Shown here: positions 44,830-54,501 of the stretch, in pieces
Position numbering within the stretch: the first letter of the stretch is position 1
Layout of the letters: each line of letters starts with the position of its first letter
Assembly (NCBI GenBank): GCA_021772895.1
Contig: JAJFLC010000005.1
Location: 1 to 64,000, forward strand
Source: Mariprofundaceae bacterium
GTDB lineage: Bacteria > Pseudomonadota > Zetaproteobacteria > Mariprofundales > Mariprofundaceae
Direction: 5' to 3'
DNA length: 64,000 bases
Position numbers and translations under genes: made by a program
Notes under the pieces: model-generated
What the model saw: only the letters and a program-made list of their open reading frames with translations
Told to the model about the DNA's origin: nothing
The model's database searches: none

Positions 44830-46242
44830 TTAGTGCCTCGGACCAATAAATACAGATTTATATATCACACGTACATCAGCATTCGACACTGATTTCAATT
44901 CAAACGTAATCGGCTGTTGCTCTTGAGTGACTACTTTTTTATCTGCCCTTGCGTGCAAATCAAAATGTTTCAGCTCACCACTTTTCAAATGGAACACTGT
45001 ATCATCAGCATTGCTTGTCACACCATCCAAACCGGAGATAAGCAAAACAAAATCAGCCGCACTCTCAGTTTTATTCATAAAGTCCATATGATATACATTC
45101 TGAAGGCTGCCATTGGACATCATGGTATACAACGGGCTTCGCGCATGGTTAACATTAATATCCACAGGAGATTTCAAAACGATTCCGGCAATAATCCCAA
45201 CCAGAGCCGCCACCGTTGCAAAGGAATAAATCAACGGGCGTACTCGCAGAAAGGGATGTTTATCACGCTCACCTGTTTTGAACTCATTGTGAGACATAAA
45301 ACGAATCAACCCACGTGGGCGTTTAACCTGATCCATAATAGAATCACACGCATCAATACACACACCACAGTTAATACATCCTATTTGCTGACCTTTACGA
45401 ATATCCACACCCGTCGGACATACCGATACACACACCTTACAATCGATACAATCGCCTTTTCCCTCTTCAACATTCCCCTGCTTCAAACGCCCACGAGGCT
45501 CTCCTCTGCGTTCATCGTAAGTTGTTACAATCGTATTATCATCGGTCATCACACCCTGAATACGGGCATACGGACAAACCCAGTTACATACCTGCTCACG
45601 CACAAACCCTGTATTCACATAAAATAAAAGTAATACAATGATAAAAGAAGCCCATTCGAATATGCTGTAACTGAAATCAAAAAAATCTCCCCATGCATTA
45701 TAAATGCCGGAAAAATAACCAATAAACGTGATCGCTGTTGCCCCGCAAATAACCAGCCATAACGCATGCTTGGTCACTTTTTTACGAATCTTGGTAACAC
45801 CCCATGGAGCCGCATCCAGTTTGATGCGTTCAGTGGCCTTACCTTCCACCTTATATTCCACCCATGACAAAATATCGGTCCATACAGATTGAGGACAAGT
45901 GAAACCGCAAAAGATACGCCCGCTGATGGCCGTCATCGCAAACAGGCAGACAAAACAGAACAACAATAAAAGTGCAAGCATCCACAAATCCTGCGGCCAG
46001 ATCACACCACCAAACAGATAAAATTTACGATCAGGAATATCAAACAAGACCGCCTGGCGCTCTGCCCACTCAAAATACGGAAGCACAAAAAACAGTCCCA
46101 CAGTCGGCAACATTGCCAGCCACTTGCGCATGCGAAAACGCCCCGGCATGCGTCGGGCATGCACAGTGCCATCACCCGCATTCACATCATAATTTAAATA
46201 GTCAGTATGCTGATAAATGTCAGATTTATTAGTGTCGCTCAT
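44830..46242 (-). CDS. ccoG: Polyferredoxin CcoG (cupric reductase for cbb3 maturation)
   Basis: 470 residues, five or so helices. Cysteine motifs are CGFTCPQSVW, CNWVCPYARIQG, and the two 4Fe-4S sets CIDCKVCVSVCPTG and CINCGVCIDACDSIM. A C-terminal Ig-like periplasmic domain follows (VYHMDFMNKTESAADF). CcoG reduces Cu(II) to Cu(I) for delivery to CcoN. First gene of the minus-strand operon, divergent from ccoNOQP. Confidence 0.94.
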   Translation of the reverse strand: MSDTNKSDIYQHTDYLNYDVNAGDGTVHARRMPGRFRMRKWLAMLPTVGLFFVLPYFEWAERQAVLFDIPDRKFYLFGGVIWPQDLWMLALLLLFCFVCLFAMTAISGRIFCGFTCPQSVWTDILSWVEYKVEGKATERIKLDAAPWGVTKIRKKVTKHALWLVICGATAITFIGYFSGIYNAWGDFFDFSYSIFEWASFIIVLLLFYVNTGFVREQVCNWVCPYARIQGVMTDDNTIVTTYDERRGEPRGRLKQGNVEEGKGDCIDCKVCVSVCPTGVDIRKGQQIGCINCGVCIDACDSIMDQVKRPRGLIRFMSHNEFKTGERDKHPFLRVRPLIYSFATVAALVGIIAGIVLKSPVDINVNHARSPLYTMMSNGSLQNVYHMDFMNKTESAADFVLLISGLDGVTSNADDTVFHLKSGELKHFDLHARADKKVVTQEQQPITFELKSVSNADVRVIYKSVFIGPRH

Positions 46243-46438
46243 GTAAAGCCCCTACATATATTAGGTTTTTTCGAAACAGTCAAAACTCAAATCATGAAAT
46301 TAATTTAATGTGGACGCACGATATGAAAGTTATATTCACAAGTCCAGTAAACATCCATAAAAATAATACGGAAATACACTTGCCAAACGCGCTTTTCAAC
46401 ATTAATGTTCCATGAAATTTCCTTAATGGGAGGACTAT

Positions 46439-46516
46439 ATGCCGTTTATATTAGGGTTTGTGTATTATTTCACATTCGTGGCGATCGTTAGTTTTATTAG
46501 TCTATTAATCTATTAA
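46439..46516 (+). CDS. 25-residue membrane peptide in the ccoN 5' region
   Basis: ATG with GGGAGG 5 nt upstream. Nearly the whole peptide is one membrane helix (ILGFVYYFTFVAIVSFISLL). It lies ~75 bases before the 61-residue protein that precedes ccoN. Small single-helix subunits such as CcoM of Pseudomonas cbb3 oxidase are known, but the sequence is not recognisably CcoM. Confidence 0.5.
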   Translation: MPFILGFVYYFTFVAIVSFISLLIY

Positions 46517-46590
46517 TTTTTTATCTTAATCTATTAATTCAATATTATAAATTTTAACGAACTGACAAAATAAAGTAGGAGGAAGTGCAA

Positions 46591-46776
46591 ATGAAGGAGC
46601 CTGAACAGGCCGGTCATGTCATGTTCAACGCAGATGCGTGGGACTTTTCTGACCCGGTCATTATTACAGTGACATTCACAGTTGTCTTTTGTGTAGGCAT
46701 GCTGGTTGTCCTTTACCGATGGGTGAAGAAAAACATGGCAGATGATGCCAAAAAGAGTCAAGGAGGAGGCCAGTGA
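46591..46776 (+). CDS. 61-residue single-helix protein in front of ccoN
   Basis: ATG at 46591, 8 nt after AGGAGG; a GTG two codons earlier is too close to it. A polar N-terminus (HVMFNADAWDFSDP) is followed by a helix (VIITVTFTVVFCVGMLVVLY), then a basic, Gly-rich tail. It overlaps ccoN by 4 bases. Probably an oxidase subunit or assembly peptide; I do not recognise a named family. Confidence 0.65.
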   Translation: MKEPEQAGHVMFNADAWDFSDPVIITVTFTVVFCVGMLVVLYRWVKKNMADDAKKSQGGGQ

Positions 46777-48203
46777 GTACTGTTGCTGCAAAAGAAGAGT
46801 ATAACTACGATATTGTAAAATTTTGTGTCCTGACCGGTATTGTCATGGGCGTTATTGGCACTGCGGTAGGCACATACATCGCATCTGAATTAGCATATCC
46901 ATGGCTAAATTTGGACATCGCTGAAATCAGCTTTGGCCGCTTGCGTCCTGTACATACCAACACGGTAATTTTCGGTTTTGGCGGCTTTTTGCTGTACGGC
47001 GCCGGTTTTTACATGGTACAACATTCAACACATGCGCGACTGCGCTTTGAAAAATTAGCCTGGGCGGCTGTTGCCCTATGGCTTATCAGCATGATTTGCA
47101 TGTGGATTACATTGCCTCTCGGCATGACCCAGTCAAAAGAGTACCATGAACCTGAATGGTGGATTGACCTGATGATGGCTGTATCATGGGTTTTCATGAC
47201 TATTGTATACCTTGCAACGATTGCAAACCGTAAAATGTCTCACATTTACATTGCGAACTGGTTCTTCATGACCATGTTATTTATGGTGACTTACATCTTC
47301 ACCTTTAACGGCATGTGCATCCCGGTTGACATGACCTTTTCATACTCTGCTTACGCAGGCATCCATGATGCGATGACACAGTGGTGGTGGGGTCATAATG
47401 CAGTAGGTTTCTTCCTGACTGCAGGTTTTATTGGTGTGATGTATTACTTTGTACCTAAACATGCAAACCGTCCGATTTATTCGTATCGTCTTTCAGTATT
47501 GCATTTCTGGTCACTGACCTTCCTGTATGTATGGGTAGGCGCACATCATCTTCACTATACAGCGATTCCTGACTGGACGTTGTCTCTTGGTGCAGGCATG
47601 TCTGTTGCACTGATCTTCCCTTCATGGGGCGGCATGATTAACGGCATGATGACCATGTCCGGTGCCTGGGACAAACTGCGTACAGATCCTGTTATGCGTT
47701 TCATGGTTGTAGCACTTGCTTTCTACGGCATGTCTACATTCGAAGGTCCGTTGATGGGTACCAAGAGTGTGAATGCACTTTCTCATTACACTGACTGGAC
47801 TGTTGGCCATGTACATTCAGGCGCCCTTGGCTGGAATGCAATGATCGCAATCGGTGCGATGTATCACATGATCACACGCATGTGGAACACAGAAATGGCT
47901 TCTGCCAAACTGATTAACATGCACTTCTGGGTTCACCTTACCGGTGCTGTCCTTTACATCACAGCAATGTGGGGTTCCGGCGTACTGCAAGGCCTGATGT
48001 GGCGTGCATTTGATAGCTACGGCAATCTGGTTTACACCTTTGCTGATTCAGTGGCTGCCATGCATCCATTCTACGCATTGCGTGCCTTTGGTGGTTTCCT
48101 GGTGTTCGTAGGCTTCTGTATCATGTTATACAACACTTTGAAAACTGTCAGTGCAGTCAAAGCTGGCTCAAATGTAGCGCTTAGTGCTGCTGCAAAAGCT
48201 TAA
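46773..48203 (+). CDS. ccoN: cbb3 cytochrome oxidase catalytic subunit CcoN
   Basis: 476 residues from a GTG, with AGGAGG about 7 nt upstream and overlapping the gene before it. About 12 helices. Haem/CuB ligand regions are visible: RPVHTNTVIFGFG, the cross-linked-Tyr/His region YVWVGAHHLHYTAIPDW, and SHYTDWTVGHVHSGALGWN. It reduces oxygen to water with high affinity and pumps protons. Confidence 0.96.
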   Translation: MSTVAAKEEYNYDIVKFCVLTGIVMGVIGTAVGTYIASELAYPWLNLDIAEISFGRLRPVHTNTVIFGFGGFLLYGAGFYMVQHSTHARLRFEKLAWAAVALWLISMICMWITLPLGMTQSKEYHEPEWWIDLMMAVSWVFMTIVYLATIANRKMSHIYIANWFFMTMLFMVTYIFTFNGMCIPVDMTFSYSAYAGIHDAMTQWWWGHNAVGFFLTAGFIGVMYYFVPKHANRPIYSYRLSVLHFWSLTFLYVWVGAHHLHYTAIPDWTLSLGAGMSVALIFPSWGGMINGMMTMSGAWDKLRTDPVMRFMVVALAFYGMSTFEGPLMGTKSVNALSHYTDWTVGHVHSGALGWNAMIAIGAMYHMITRMWNTEMASAKLINMHFWVHLTGAVLYITAMWGSGVLQGLMWRAFDSYGNLVYTFADSVAAMHPFYALRAFGGFLVFVGFCIMLYNTLKTVSAVKAGSNVALSAAAKA

Positions 48204-48214
48204 GGGAGGAATGA

Positions 48215-49063
48215 ATGTCTGATAATAACGACAAAAAGGGAATAATTCGCGGCATTCCCCACGACACCATTGAACAAAGCCTGCCAATTTTGGCTGTTTT
48301 TGTGGCTATCCTGGTAGCTGTTGGTGGTATTGTGGAGATTGTCCCCGCATTCTATCTCGATGATGCAGAACCCAAAGTAGAAGGCGTACGTCCGCTGACT
48401 CCATTGGAACTTGAAGGCTTTGCCATTTATCGACGTGAAGGTTGCTTCCTTTGCCATTCGCAAATGATTCGTCCTTTCCGTGATGAAAAAGAACGTTTTG
48501 GTCACTTCTCTCTGGCAGCAGAGTCAAAATATGACCATAACTACGCTTGGGGTTCCAAACGTACAGGTCCTGATATTGCTCGACTGGGCAAGAAGTATAC
48601 AGATGCATGGCATATCCAGCATATGCGTGCGCCTCGTTCGGTGGTTCCTGAATCCGTCATGCCTAACTACGCATGGCTGGAAGAAACAAAGCTGGACACA
48701 AGCCGTACCAAAGGCCGCATGGAAGTACTGGCCATGATGAACGTACCTTACAGTGCTGATGATATTTCTAACTGGGAATCTGATTTAAAAGCTCAGGCAG
48801 CAGTTGACGATGGCAATGGTGAAGATGCGTTGCGTGCTCGTTACGAGCGCAAAACATGGACCAATAGTAATGGTGAAGTCGAGCAATGGACTGACTCATT
48901 CACGCCAACGCCACTCAATGTGCGCGCATTTGATGCTGATGCTTCAGATGTGACTGAACTGGATGCTTTAATTGCTTATTTACAGCAACTGGGCACACAC
49001 GTTCACTTTGAAGAAGGTGTTGACTATTACCACGATAAATTCGGCCAACCTTACCGTAAATAA
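48215..49063 (+). CDS. ccoO: cbb3 oxidase cytochrome c subunit CcoO
   Basis: 282 residues. An N-terminal helix anchors a mono-haem domain with C77-x-x-C80-H81 (CFLCHSQMIRPF). The later MPNYAWLEE supplies the expected axial Met region. It passes electrons from CcoP to CcoN. Longer than many CcoO proteins (~200-240) because of an insert near residues 190-230. Confidence 0.95.
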   Translation: MSDNNDKKGIIRGIPHDTIEQSLPILAVFVAILVAVGGIVEIVPAFYLDDAEPKVEGVRPLTPLELEGFAIYRREGCFLCHSQMIRPFRDEKERFGHFSLAAESKYDHNYAWGSKRTGPDIARLGKKYTDAWHIQHMRAPRSVVPESVMPNYAWLEETKLDTSRTKGRMEVLAMMNVPYSADDISNWESDLKAQAAVDDGNGEDALRARYERKTWTNSNGEVEQWTDSFTPTPLNVRAFDADASDVTELDALIAYLQQLGTHVHFEEGVDYYHDKFGQPYRK

Positions 49064-49066
49064 TCG

Positions 49067-49231
49067 ATGAGTTATGGCACATTAACAGTCTTTTTAGTCC
49101 TTTGTACGGTCGTGCTGTACATCTGGTTCTTCCGTTCAAAGGACGAAGACTACAATGATAAAAAAAACATCATCTTGGATGATAAAAACTTAGATGATAA
49201 AAATAATTCCGAGGAGGGAAAACATGAGTGA
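49067..49231 (+). CDS. ccoQ: cbb3 oxidase small subunit CcoQ
   Basis: 54 residues, three bases after ccoO and overlapping ccoP by 8. The helix YGTLTVFLVLCTVVLYIWFF, ending in RSKDED, is the CcoQ pattern. The tail is longer and acidic, with DDKN repeats. CcoQ stabilises the assembled oxidase. Confidence 0.8.
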   Translation: MSYGTLTVFLVLCTVVLYIWFFRSKDEDYNDKKNIILDDKNLDDKNNSEEGKHE

Positions 49232-50318
49232 TCACAATGATCCTAATGACAACAGTACCGGCCACGAATGGGATGGCATCAGAGAACTGAACAACCCACC
49301 ACCAAAATGGTGGGCGTGGGGCTTCTATCTGGGCCTTACGTTTGTGACCCTGTATTATATAATCTATCCATCAACGCCGCTGAACAATGGTTTCCAGAAG
49401 GTCATCAACGGTGTGACCGGCATGGAAGTTCTGGTAGACGGGCACTCCAAAGGCATCATGGCAATGGTGAACTCGAACCCTTATTATAAGGGTGAAACCT
49501 GGACTCAGGCAGAGATCGATGGCTTCAAAGCCAAAGGCCATGCTGAGCTTTCCATTAAAGCTGGTGACCTGAAATATCAGGATGGCTGGACTGCGATCAA
49601 TGAAATGCGTGATGATGTGGCTGATATTGAAGCCGTTCGTGCAGGTTACATTGAAAAACTGGCAGGCATGAGTGCGCAGCAAATCATCGCTGATGATGAA
49701 ATGCGTAACTTTGCATTGGGGCGTGCACGTGTATTGTTTGGCGACAACTGTGCAGCGTGTCATGGCTCAGGCGGTCAGGGTACCCTGAACAAAGCACATC
49801 CTGGAAACTCCTTTCCTAACTTAACCGATGATGATTGGTTATATGGTGGCTGGACGGACAAGATCGCTGAAACCATTACCGAAGGACGTGAAGCGGAAAT
49901 GCCTGCTAAAGGTGGTAACGATGAGTTAACCGATGCTAATGTTGATAGCCTCGCTCAATTTGTTGTCGCGCTTTCAGAAGGCAGCGCTGCACTAAACGAT
50001 GATGGCAATTTGACCCGTGGCGCAAGTACCTTTGCCAGCGCAAACGTGCTGTTCCAGGAAACATGTGCAGCTTGTCATAGTGCAAGCGGTAAAGGTTCTC
50101 TGATCGGTAGTGCTGATTCATATGGTGGAGCTGCCAACTTAACTGACAGCATCTGGCGTTTTGGCGGAGATATGAAGACTGTTCGCGATACCATCGCAAA
50201 CGGACGTAAAGGCACCATGCCTTCTTTCGCTGAAAAACTTGATGAGACATCCATCAAAATCCTGGCTGTTCGCATCCATCAGTTTGGTGGCGGCATGAAT
50301 AGTGATCCAACAGAATAA
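49224..50318 (+). CDS. ccoP: cbb3 oxidase di-haem cytochrome c subunit CcoP
   Basis: 364 residues from the ATG at 49224, directly after GAGGAGGG; the in-frame upstream ATG would lie inside ccoQ. Two short N-terminal helices are separated by a small loop, with HEWDGIRELNNPPPKWW as the family opening. Two haem sites follow: CAACH at 176-180 and 281-285. It accepts electrons from soluble cytochromes in the periplasm. Confidence 0.95.
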   Translation: MSDHNDPNDNSTGHEWDGIRELNNPPPKWWAWGFYLGLTFVTLYYIIYPSTPLNNGFQKVINGVTGMEVLVDGHSKGIMAMVNSNPYYKGETWTQAEIDGFKAKGHAELSIKAGDLKYQDGWTAINEMRDDVADIEAVRAGYIEKLAGMSAQQIIADDEMRNFALGRARVLFGDNCAACHGSGGQGTLNKAHPGNSFPNLTDDDWLYGGWTDKIAETITEGREAEMPAKGGNDELTDANVDSLAQFVVALSEGSAALNDDGNLTRGASTFASANVLFQETCAACHSASGKGSLIGSADSYGGAANLTDSIWRFGGDMKTVRDTIANGRKGTMPSFAEKLDETSIKILAVRIHQFGGGMNSDPTE

Positions 50319-50336
50319 ATAGATCAGACTGTACAT

Positions 50337-50370
50337 AAAAAAAGGCGACCTTTTGGTCGCCTTTTTTTTT
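50337..50370 (+). terminator. Terminator of the ccoNOQP operon
   Basis: AAAGGCGACC, loop TTTT, GGTCGCCTTT, then a run of Ts; As on the other side make it usable in both directions. Confidence 0.92.
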
Positions 50371-50490
50371 ACCTTTTTATTATTCGAATCACGGACTATC
50401 ACTGCGTCGCCACGTTTCATTCATTACATCTTCCGCAGTCATTTCGATCAACTCAATCAGAGCACATAGATAACATCAATAAGAGGCAGC

Positions 50491-50844
50491 TTATTCTGCC
50501 AGAATGTTTTCCCAGCCGGGTCCACAGCTCATACCCGTGCAAACAAACCAGCGGACTCGTCCATCGGAGCGCCCAATACCATCAAGCTGACCATCGATTT
50601 CATCATCCAGTACACGGCATTGAGCCACAGTCATGGGCTTTAACTGTTGAAATTGTTTTTGTTCTATCAAGTGTTTTGCATAACCCTGGCTTTCCGATGC
50701 CACTGCACAAAAACAATCAGTACGCTGATCTTTTGTTGTATATGCGTAACCAGCCAGTATCAAACCTGCAATCATCGGAAGAGGGATAATCAAATAGCTT
50801 AAACGATAACGTCGATTAATGGTTTTTATCTCTTGTTCATTCAT
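50491..50844 (-). CDS. Hypothetical membrane-anchored protein
   Basis: 117 residues from the ATG at 50844; an ATG five codons earlier is also possible. One helix (LIIPLPMIAGLILAGYAY) is followed by a soluble part with five Cys (DCFCAVASES, AQCRVLDDE, CTGMSCGPGW). Family not recognised. It is alone, between the ccoP terminator and the deaminase. Confidence 0.55.
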   Translation of the reverse strand: MNEQEIKTINRRYRLSYLIIPLPMIAGLILAGYAYTTKDQRTDCFCAVASESQGYAKHLIEQKQFQQLKPMTVAQCRVLDDEIDGQLDGIGRSDGRVRWFVCTGMSCGPGWENILAE

Positions 50845-51012
50845 ATGACTCGATATCATAACGATTCAAAACCTGAGTGGTACAGAATATTATTTTCTAT
50901 AAAATGAGATTTAGCATATGGCCTTCGTTTAAACCTGCACCTTCATTGCCCTAACATATGATAAATACACATTATATAGACCTTCCAACATAAATATTGC
51001 TAATCTCACGAC

Positions 51013-51606
51013 ATGAAGACTAATACAACAAAAATAGACAATATTCTCCTTCAACTGCCGACATGGTTAACTACCGTAGTCGCAGAGCAATCAGACACGC
51101 TTCCAACACCTGAAGCACGGATGCATTTTGTTATTCAACTTGCCAGACTCAACATTGAACACAAAACAGGTGGTCCCTTTGCTGCTGCCATTTTTAACAT
51201 GGAGACTCAGGCATTGATTTCTGCGGGTGTTAATCTTGTTATCCCCTCCAACTGTTCGATGGCACATGCGGAAATGATTGCGATCAGCCTCGCTCAAAAA
51301 CAACTAAATCATTATGACCTGGGTGCTCCTGATCTCCCACGTTTCGAACTGGTTTCCAGCAGTGAGCCTTGCGCCATGTGTTTTGGCGCACTTCCATGGT
51401 CTGGCATTCGTCATCTCAGCTGTGGCGCAGATGATATGGATGCTCGCGCGATCGGCTTCGATGAAGGCCCCAGACATCCCGACTGGGTTAAAGCACTCAA
51501 TGAGCGTGGTATTTCAGTTGATACAGGCATTTGTAAAACAGAAGCAAAAGAAATCCTGCAAACTTATGCAAAAAAAGGGATTATATATAATGCACGTCAG
51601 GGTTAA
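51013..51606 (+). CDS. Nucleoside/base deaminase, CMP-deaminase fold
   Basis: 197 residues. The zinc site is HAE (MAHAEMIAI) plus PCAMC (SSEPCAMCFGAL), the signature of cytidine/guanine/tRNA-adenosine deaminases. GGPFAAAIFN is the usual substrate loop start. The C-terminal FDEGPRHP stretch is closer to guanine-deaminase-like members than to TadA. Substrate is uncertain. Single gene, weak ribosome site. Confidence 0.8.
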   Translation: MKTNTTKIDNILLQLPTWLTTVVAEQSDTLPTPEARMHFVIQLARLNIEHKTGGPFAAAIFNMETQALISAGVNLVIPSNCSMAHAEMIAISLAQKQLNHYDLGAPDLPRFELVSSSEPCAMCFGALPWSGIRHLSCGADDMDARAIGFDEGPRHPDWVKALNERGISVDTGICKTEAKEILQTYAKKGIIYNARQG

Positions 51607-51762
51607 AAACAGACAAACTCATGGTATGTCATACTTGGATATCCTTACCCATGATCAGTCACACGTATTAATTACACTTGTATGAATCGATACTAAATGT
51701 ATGTTTTCATCGTCCAGAAACAAAAGAACACTGGGATAATACTTATAAGGGAAGACAAACTC

Positions 51763-52527
51763 ATGAAAAAAATAATCATTGCACTGGCCGCATTTGTGCT
51801 GCTGGTAACACCTGCGATTGCAGCAGATCGTGACGACAAAAAAGACAACGGTCATGACGAAAAACACTGGAGCTATGAAGGCGACACCGGCCCAGCCAAT
51901 TGGGGCGATTTCAGTAAAACATGCGCAACAGGTAAAGCTCAGTCACCGATTAACATCGTTCGTTCTGATGTAATAACTGGCCACCTGGCACCCATCGACT
52001 TTCACTACAACGATCATGCAAAAAACGTTGTCAACAATGGCCACGGTATTCAACTTAATCTAAAAAAAGGTAGCTATATCGTGGTAGACGGTGAGCGTTT
52101 TGACCTGCTTCAATTCCACTTTCACTCTCCATCTGAAGAGCAGCTAAATGGCACAAATCAGGACATGGTTGCCCACCTCGTTCATCAATCTGCCAAAGAC
52201 CAACTGGCTGTGGTTGCAGTGCTGTTTAACGCAGGTAATAAAAACGATGTACTGAAAAGCATTTGGGAAAAAATGCCATCTCGCGCAGGGGATAAAGAGT
52301 CTCTAGGCAGTTTCGATGTTGCAGCCATGCTGCCTGAAAACAAAGCCTATTATCATTTCATGGGGTCTCTAACCACACCACCATGTTCTGAAAACGTAAA
52401 ATGGTATGTTCTGCAAAAGACTGTGTCTGTTGGTAGCAAACAGTTAAGTGCATTTCGTAAACTTTATTACCACACCAACCGCCCGGTTCAAGCTTTGAAT
52501 GGTCGTGTTATCGTTTCTGGCAACTGA
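51763..52527 (+). CDS. Periplasmic alpha-type carbonic anhydrase
   Basis: 254 residues from the ATG at 51763, with AAGGGAAG about 9 nt upstream; the longer open frame adds non-signal sequence. A Sec signal (IIIALAAFVLLVTPAIA) is followed by the alpha-CA domain: WSYEGDTGPANWG, QSPINI, zinc His pair in QFHFHSPSEE, third His in MVAHLVHQ, and SLTTPPCSENVKW. It interconverts CO2 and bicarbonate outside the inner membrane. The charged KKDNGHDEK leader after the signal is unusual but short. Confidence 0.93.
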   Translation: MKKIIIALAAFVLLVTPAIAADRDDKKDNGHDEKHWSYEGDTGPANWGDFSKTCATGKAQSPINIVRSDVITGHLAPIDFHYNDHAKNVVNNGHGIQLNLKKGSYIVVDGERFDLLQFHFHSPSEEQLNGTNQDMVAHLVHQSAKDQLAVVAVLFNAGNKNDVLKSIWEKMPSRAGDKESLGSFDVAAMLPENKAYYHFMGSLTTPPCSENVKWYVLQKTVSVGSKQLSAFRKLYYHTNRPVQALNGRVIVSGN

Positions 52528-52537
52528 TTAATAAGCC

Positions 52538-52600
52538 AAAAATTGAAAATAAAAAAGCCGTTCCCTGAAAATAGGGACGGCTTTTTTATTTTCAATTTTT
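52538..52600. terminator. Long bidirectional terminator between carbonic anhydrase and phoR
   Basis: Arms of about 28 bp (AAATTGAAAATAAAAAAGCC and its complement) with a GC core AAAGCCGTTCCCT, two mismatches and a short loop; A/T-runs on both sides serve both convergent genes. Confidence 0.9.
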
Positions 52601-52614
52601 GTCCATATTCCACT

Positions 52615-53775
52615 TTAAACAGGAACGTTAATTCGAACACTTAACCCATACAAATCATGGTTATGAATATGCAGAGACCCACCATATTTTTCCATCAGTT
52701 CATTTACAATCGCCAAACCAAGACCGTGCCCAACGTCCGAGCTTTTTGCTCTTGCTTTATCGCCTCGATAAAAACGTTCAGTCAGTCTCGGCAGTTCCTT
52801 CTCTGATACACCGGCTCCCTGATCTGTAATTTCCAACTGATATGTCTTTTCAGCAAAACTGCCATCAATATGAACATAGCTGTTTTCAGGTGCATATCGC
52901 AGTGCATTTTCAATCAAATTATCCAAAATTCGATGCAAATCACTCTCAGCCATCTTCACTTGCACCGCCCCGGTCATCTCATCCTGACCCGACCATTCGA
53001 TGGCAACACTTTTAGCCTCCATTTGAGAGGAGAAGCCAAGTAACACGCGATTTAAAACCTCTTGCAAATCGGCCTTTGCCGACACATCCGGGCTGAAACT
53101 CTCAACATGTTCAAGGGTAAGCAGTGCATCAAGAAACTCATTGGCACGCACCGATTCATTCGCAATGATCTTTACAGCCTCATTCCTGATTTCAACATCA
53201 TCGCCAAAGGCCTCAATGCTTCGAGCATAACCAAGAATTGAAGTCAGTGGTGTTTTCAAATCATGCATCAGATTGGCAAACAGACTTTTACGCTGCATTT
53301 CAATGCGATGTTTTTCGCTCACATCCACGCATAAGAGCAACACCTGTTCTGTTCCAAGGGGAGCCAAACGCGGTGCCAGAACCCTTCCGTCCACGTGCAT
53401 ATCAGGGAGTGTAGATGCTTCAGGCAAAGCCTTTAACGCCAATGAAAAAGCCCGATGCCAGTCAGGATCGCGATAAAACAACAATAAAGACTGCGGTAAC
53501 TCAGGCCCATTCTCCATATGGAAAACATGACGGGCATGTGTATTCGCAGTTATGATGCGCCCCAGATGATCAACACGCATGACCACCTCATTCACTGCTG
53601 AAAAAAGCACATCCAGACGTTTGCCTCGACTTATCAATGTCGATTTCAAATTCTTTTGTGCCAGCTTAAGTTCCTTAAGCTCTTCTCCAATCGTTATACG
53701 CTTCTTGTTCAAACGCTGAACATGCAAAGCCCACAGGATCAACGCAATCACAAACACAAAAGCCCAGGGACTCAT
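52615..53775 (-). CDS. phoR: Phosphate sensor histidine kinase PhoR
   Basis: 386 residues. One N-terminal helix (FVFVIALILWALHV), a PAS-like domain (about 55-150), HisKA with H171 in LMHDLKTPLTSIL, and a HATPase with DQGAGV and GHGLGLAIV. As in other PhoR proteins there is no large periplasmic domain; phosphate status is read through PstSCAB-PhoU. Its start overlaps the phoB stop (ATGA). Confidence 0.88.
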   Translation of the reverse strand: MSPWAFVFVIALILWALHVQRLNKKRITIGEELKELKLAQKNLKSTLISRGKRLDVLFSAVNEVVMRVDHLGRIITANTHARHVFHMENGPELPQSLLLFYRDPDWHRAFSLALKALPEASTLPDMHVDGRVLAPRLAPLGTEQVLLLCVDVSEKHRIEMQRKSLFANLMHDLKTPLTSILGYARSIEAFGDDVEIRNEAVKIIANESVRANEFLDALLTLEHVESFSPDVSAKADLQEVLNRVLLGFSSQMEAKSVAIEWSGQDEMTGAVQVKMAESDLHRILDNLIENALRYAPENSYVHIDGSFAEKTYQLEITDQGAGVSEKELPRLTERFYRGDKARAKSSDVGHGLGLAIVNELMEKYGGSLHIHNHDLYGLSVRINVPV

Positions 53776-54467
53776 GAACTTTTTTTCTCTATCACCGAAT
53801 AGCGATACCCAGCCCCACGAATCGTTTTTATCGCTTCGGCAAGTTCATGTTCATCCAAAGCCTTCCGCAACCGTTTAACAGTCACATCAACGGTACGCAG
53901 CTCAACAAAGCTGTTAATGCCCCAAACATGGTCCAGAAGATACTCCCGGCTTCTCACTTTTCCCGGTTTATTCATCAATACCTGGAGTAATTTAAATTCG
54001 AGTGGTCTGAGATCCAGATCCTTACCATTGACCGTCACTTCCATCGCATCTTTATCAAGTACAATACCATCTCTCGTCTTATCAGCTGCTACAGCGGGAG
54101 CATTGGCTCTACGCAATAAAGCCTGCACACGTGCAATCAACTCATCCGGTTCAAACGGTTTGGACAGGTAATCATCGGCGCCTTCCTTCAAACCTCGAAC
54201 CTTCTCATCGGTAGAACCAAGTGCCGTTACCATCAGAACAGGAAGCGTAGCGATATGTTCCTGCCTTCTAAGCCAACGGAGGATATCCATGCCACGTTTA
54301 CCCGGCAGCATGCGGTCCAGAATCATTAAACTGAATGTTTGATTCTGGAGCATGCGAATAGCCTCATCACCATCTGCGCAAAGGACAATCGTGAAACCTT
54401 CTTTTTTCAAATACATTTCAATCAAACGGGCAATCGCCACATCATCTTCGACAATCAGCACATCCAT
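53772..54467 (-). CDS. phoB: Phosphate response regulator PhoB
   Basis: 231 residues from the ATG at 54467, with AAGG 9 nt upstream. The receiver has the acidic pocket E7-D8-D9 and phospho-acceptor D51 (LMILDRMLPG). The C-terminal OmpR-type winged helix has VELRTVDVTVKRLRKAL and TIRGAGYRY. It binds the Pho boxes found before the upstream cNMP-domain gene, the porin, pstS and the EAL-CBS gene (inferred). Confidence 0.92.
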   Translation of the reverse strand: MDVLIVEDDVAIARLIEMYLKKEGFTIVLCADGDEAIRMLQNQTFSLMILDRMLPGKRGMDILRWLRRQEHIATLPVLMVTALGSTDEKVRGLKEGADDYLSKPFEPDELIARVQALLRRANAPAVAADKTRDGIVLDKDAMEVTVNGKDLDLRPLEFKLLQVLMNKPGKVRSREYLLDHVWGINSFVELRTVDVTVKRLRKALDEHELAEAIKTIRGAGYRYSVIEKKSS

Positions 54468-54501
54468 ATTGATCACCCTTCTTTACCCACTAAACTGCCC
54501 A

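Noticed and set aside
46243-46438. FNR/ANR box (TTGAT-N4-ATCAA) before ccoNOQP
   Set aside because: I searched for it because cbb3 operons are often FNR-controlled, but no acceptable match was seen in the divergent region.
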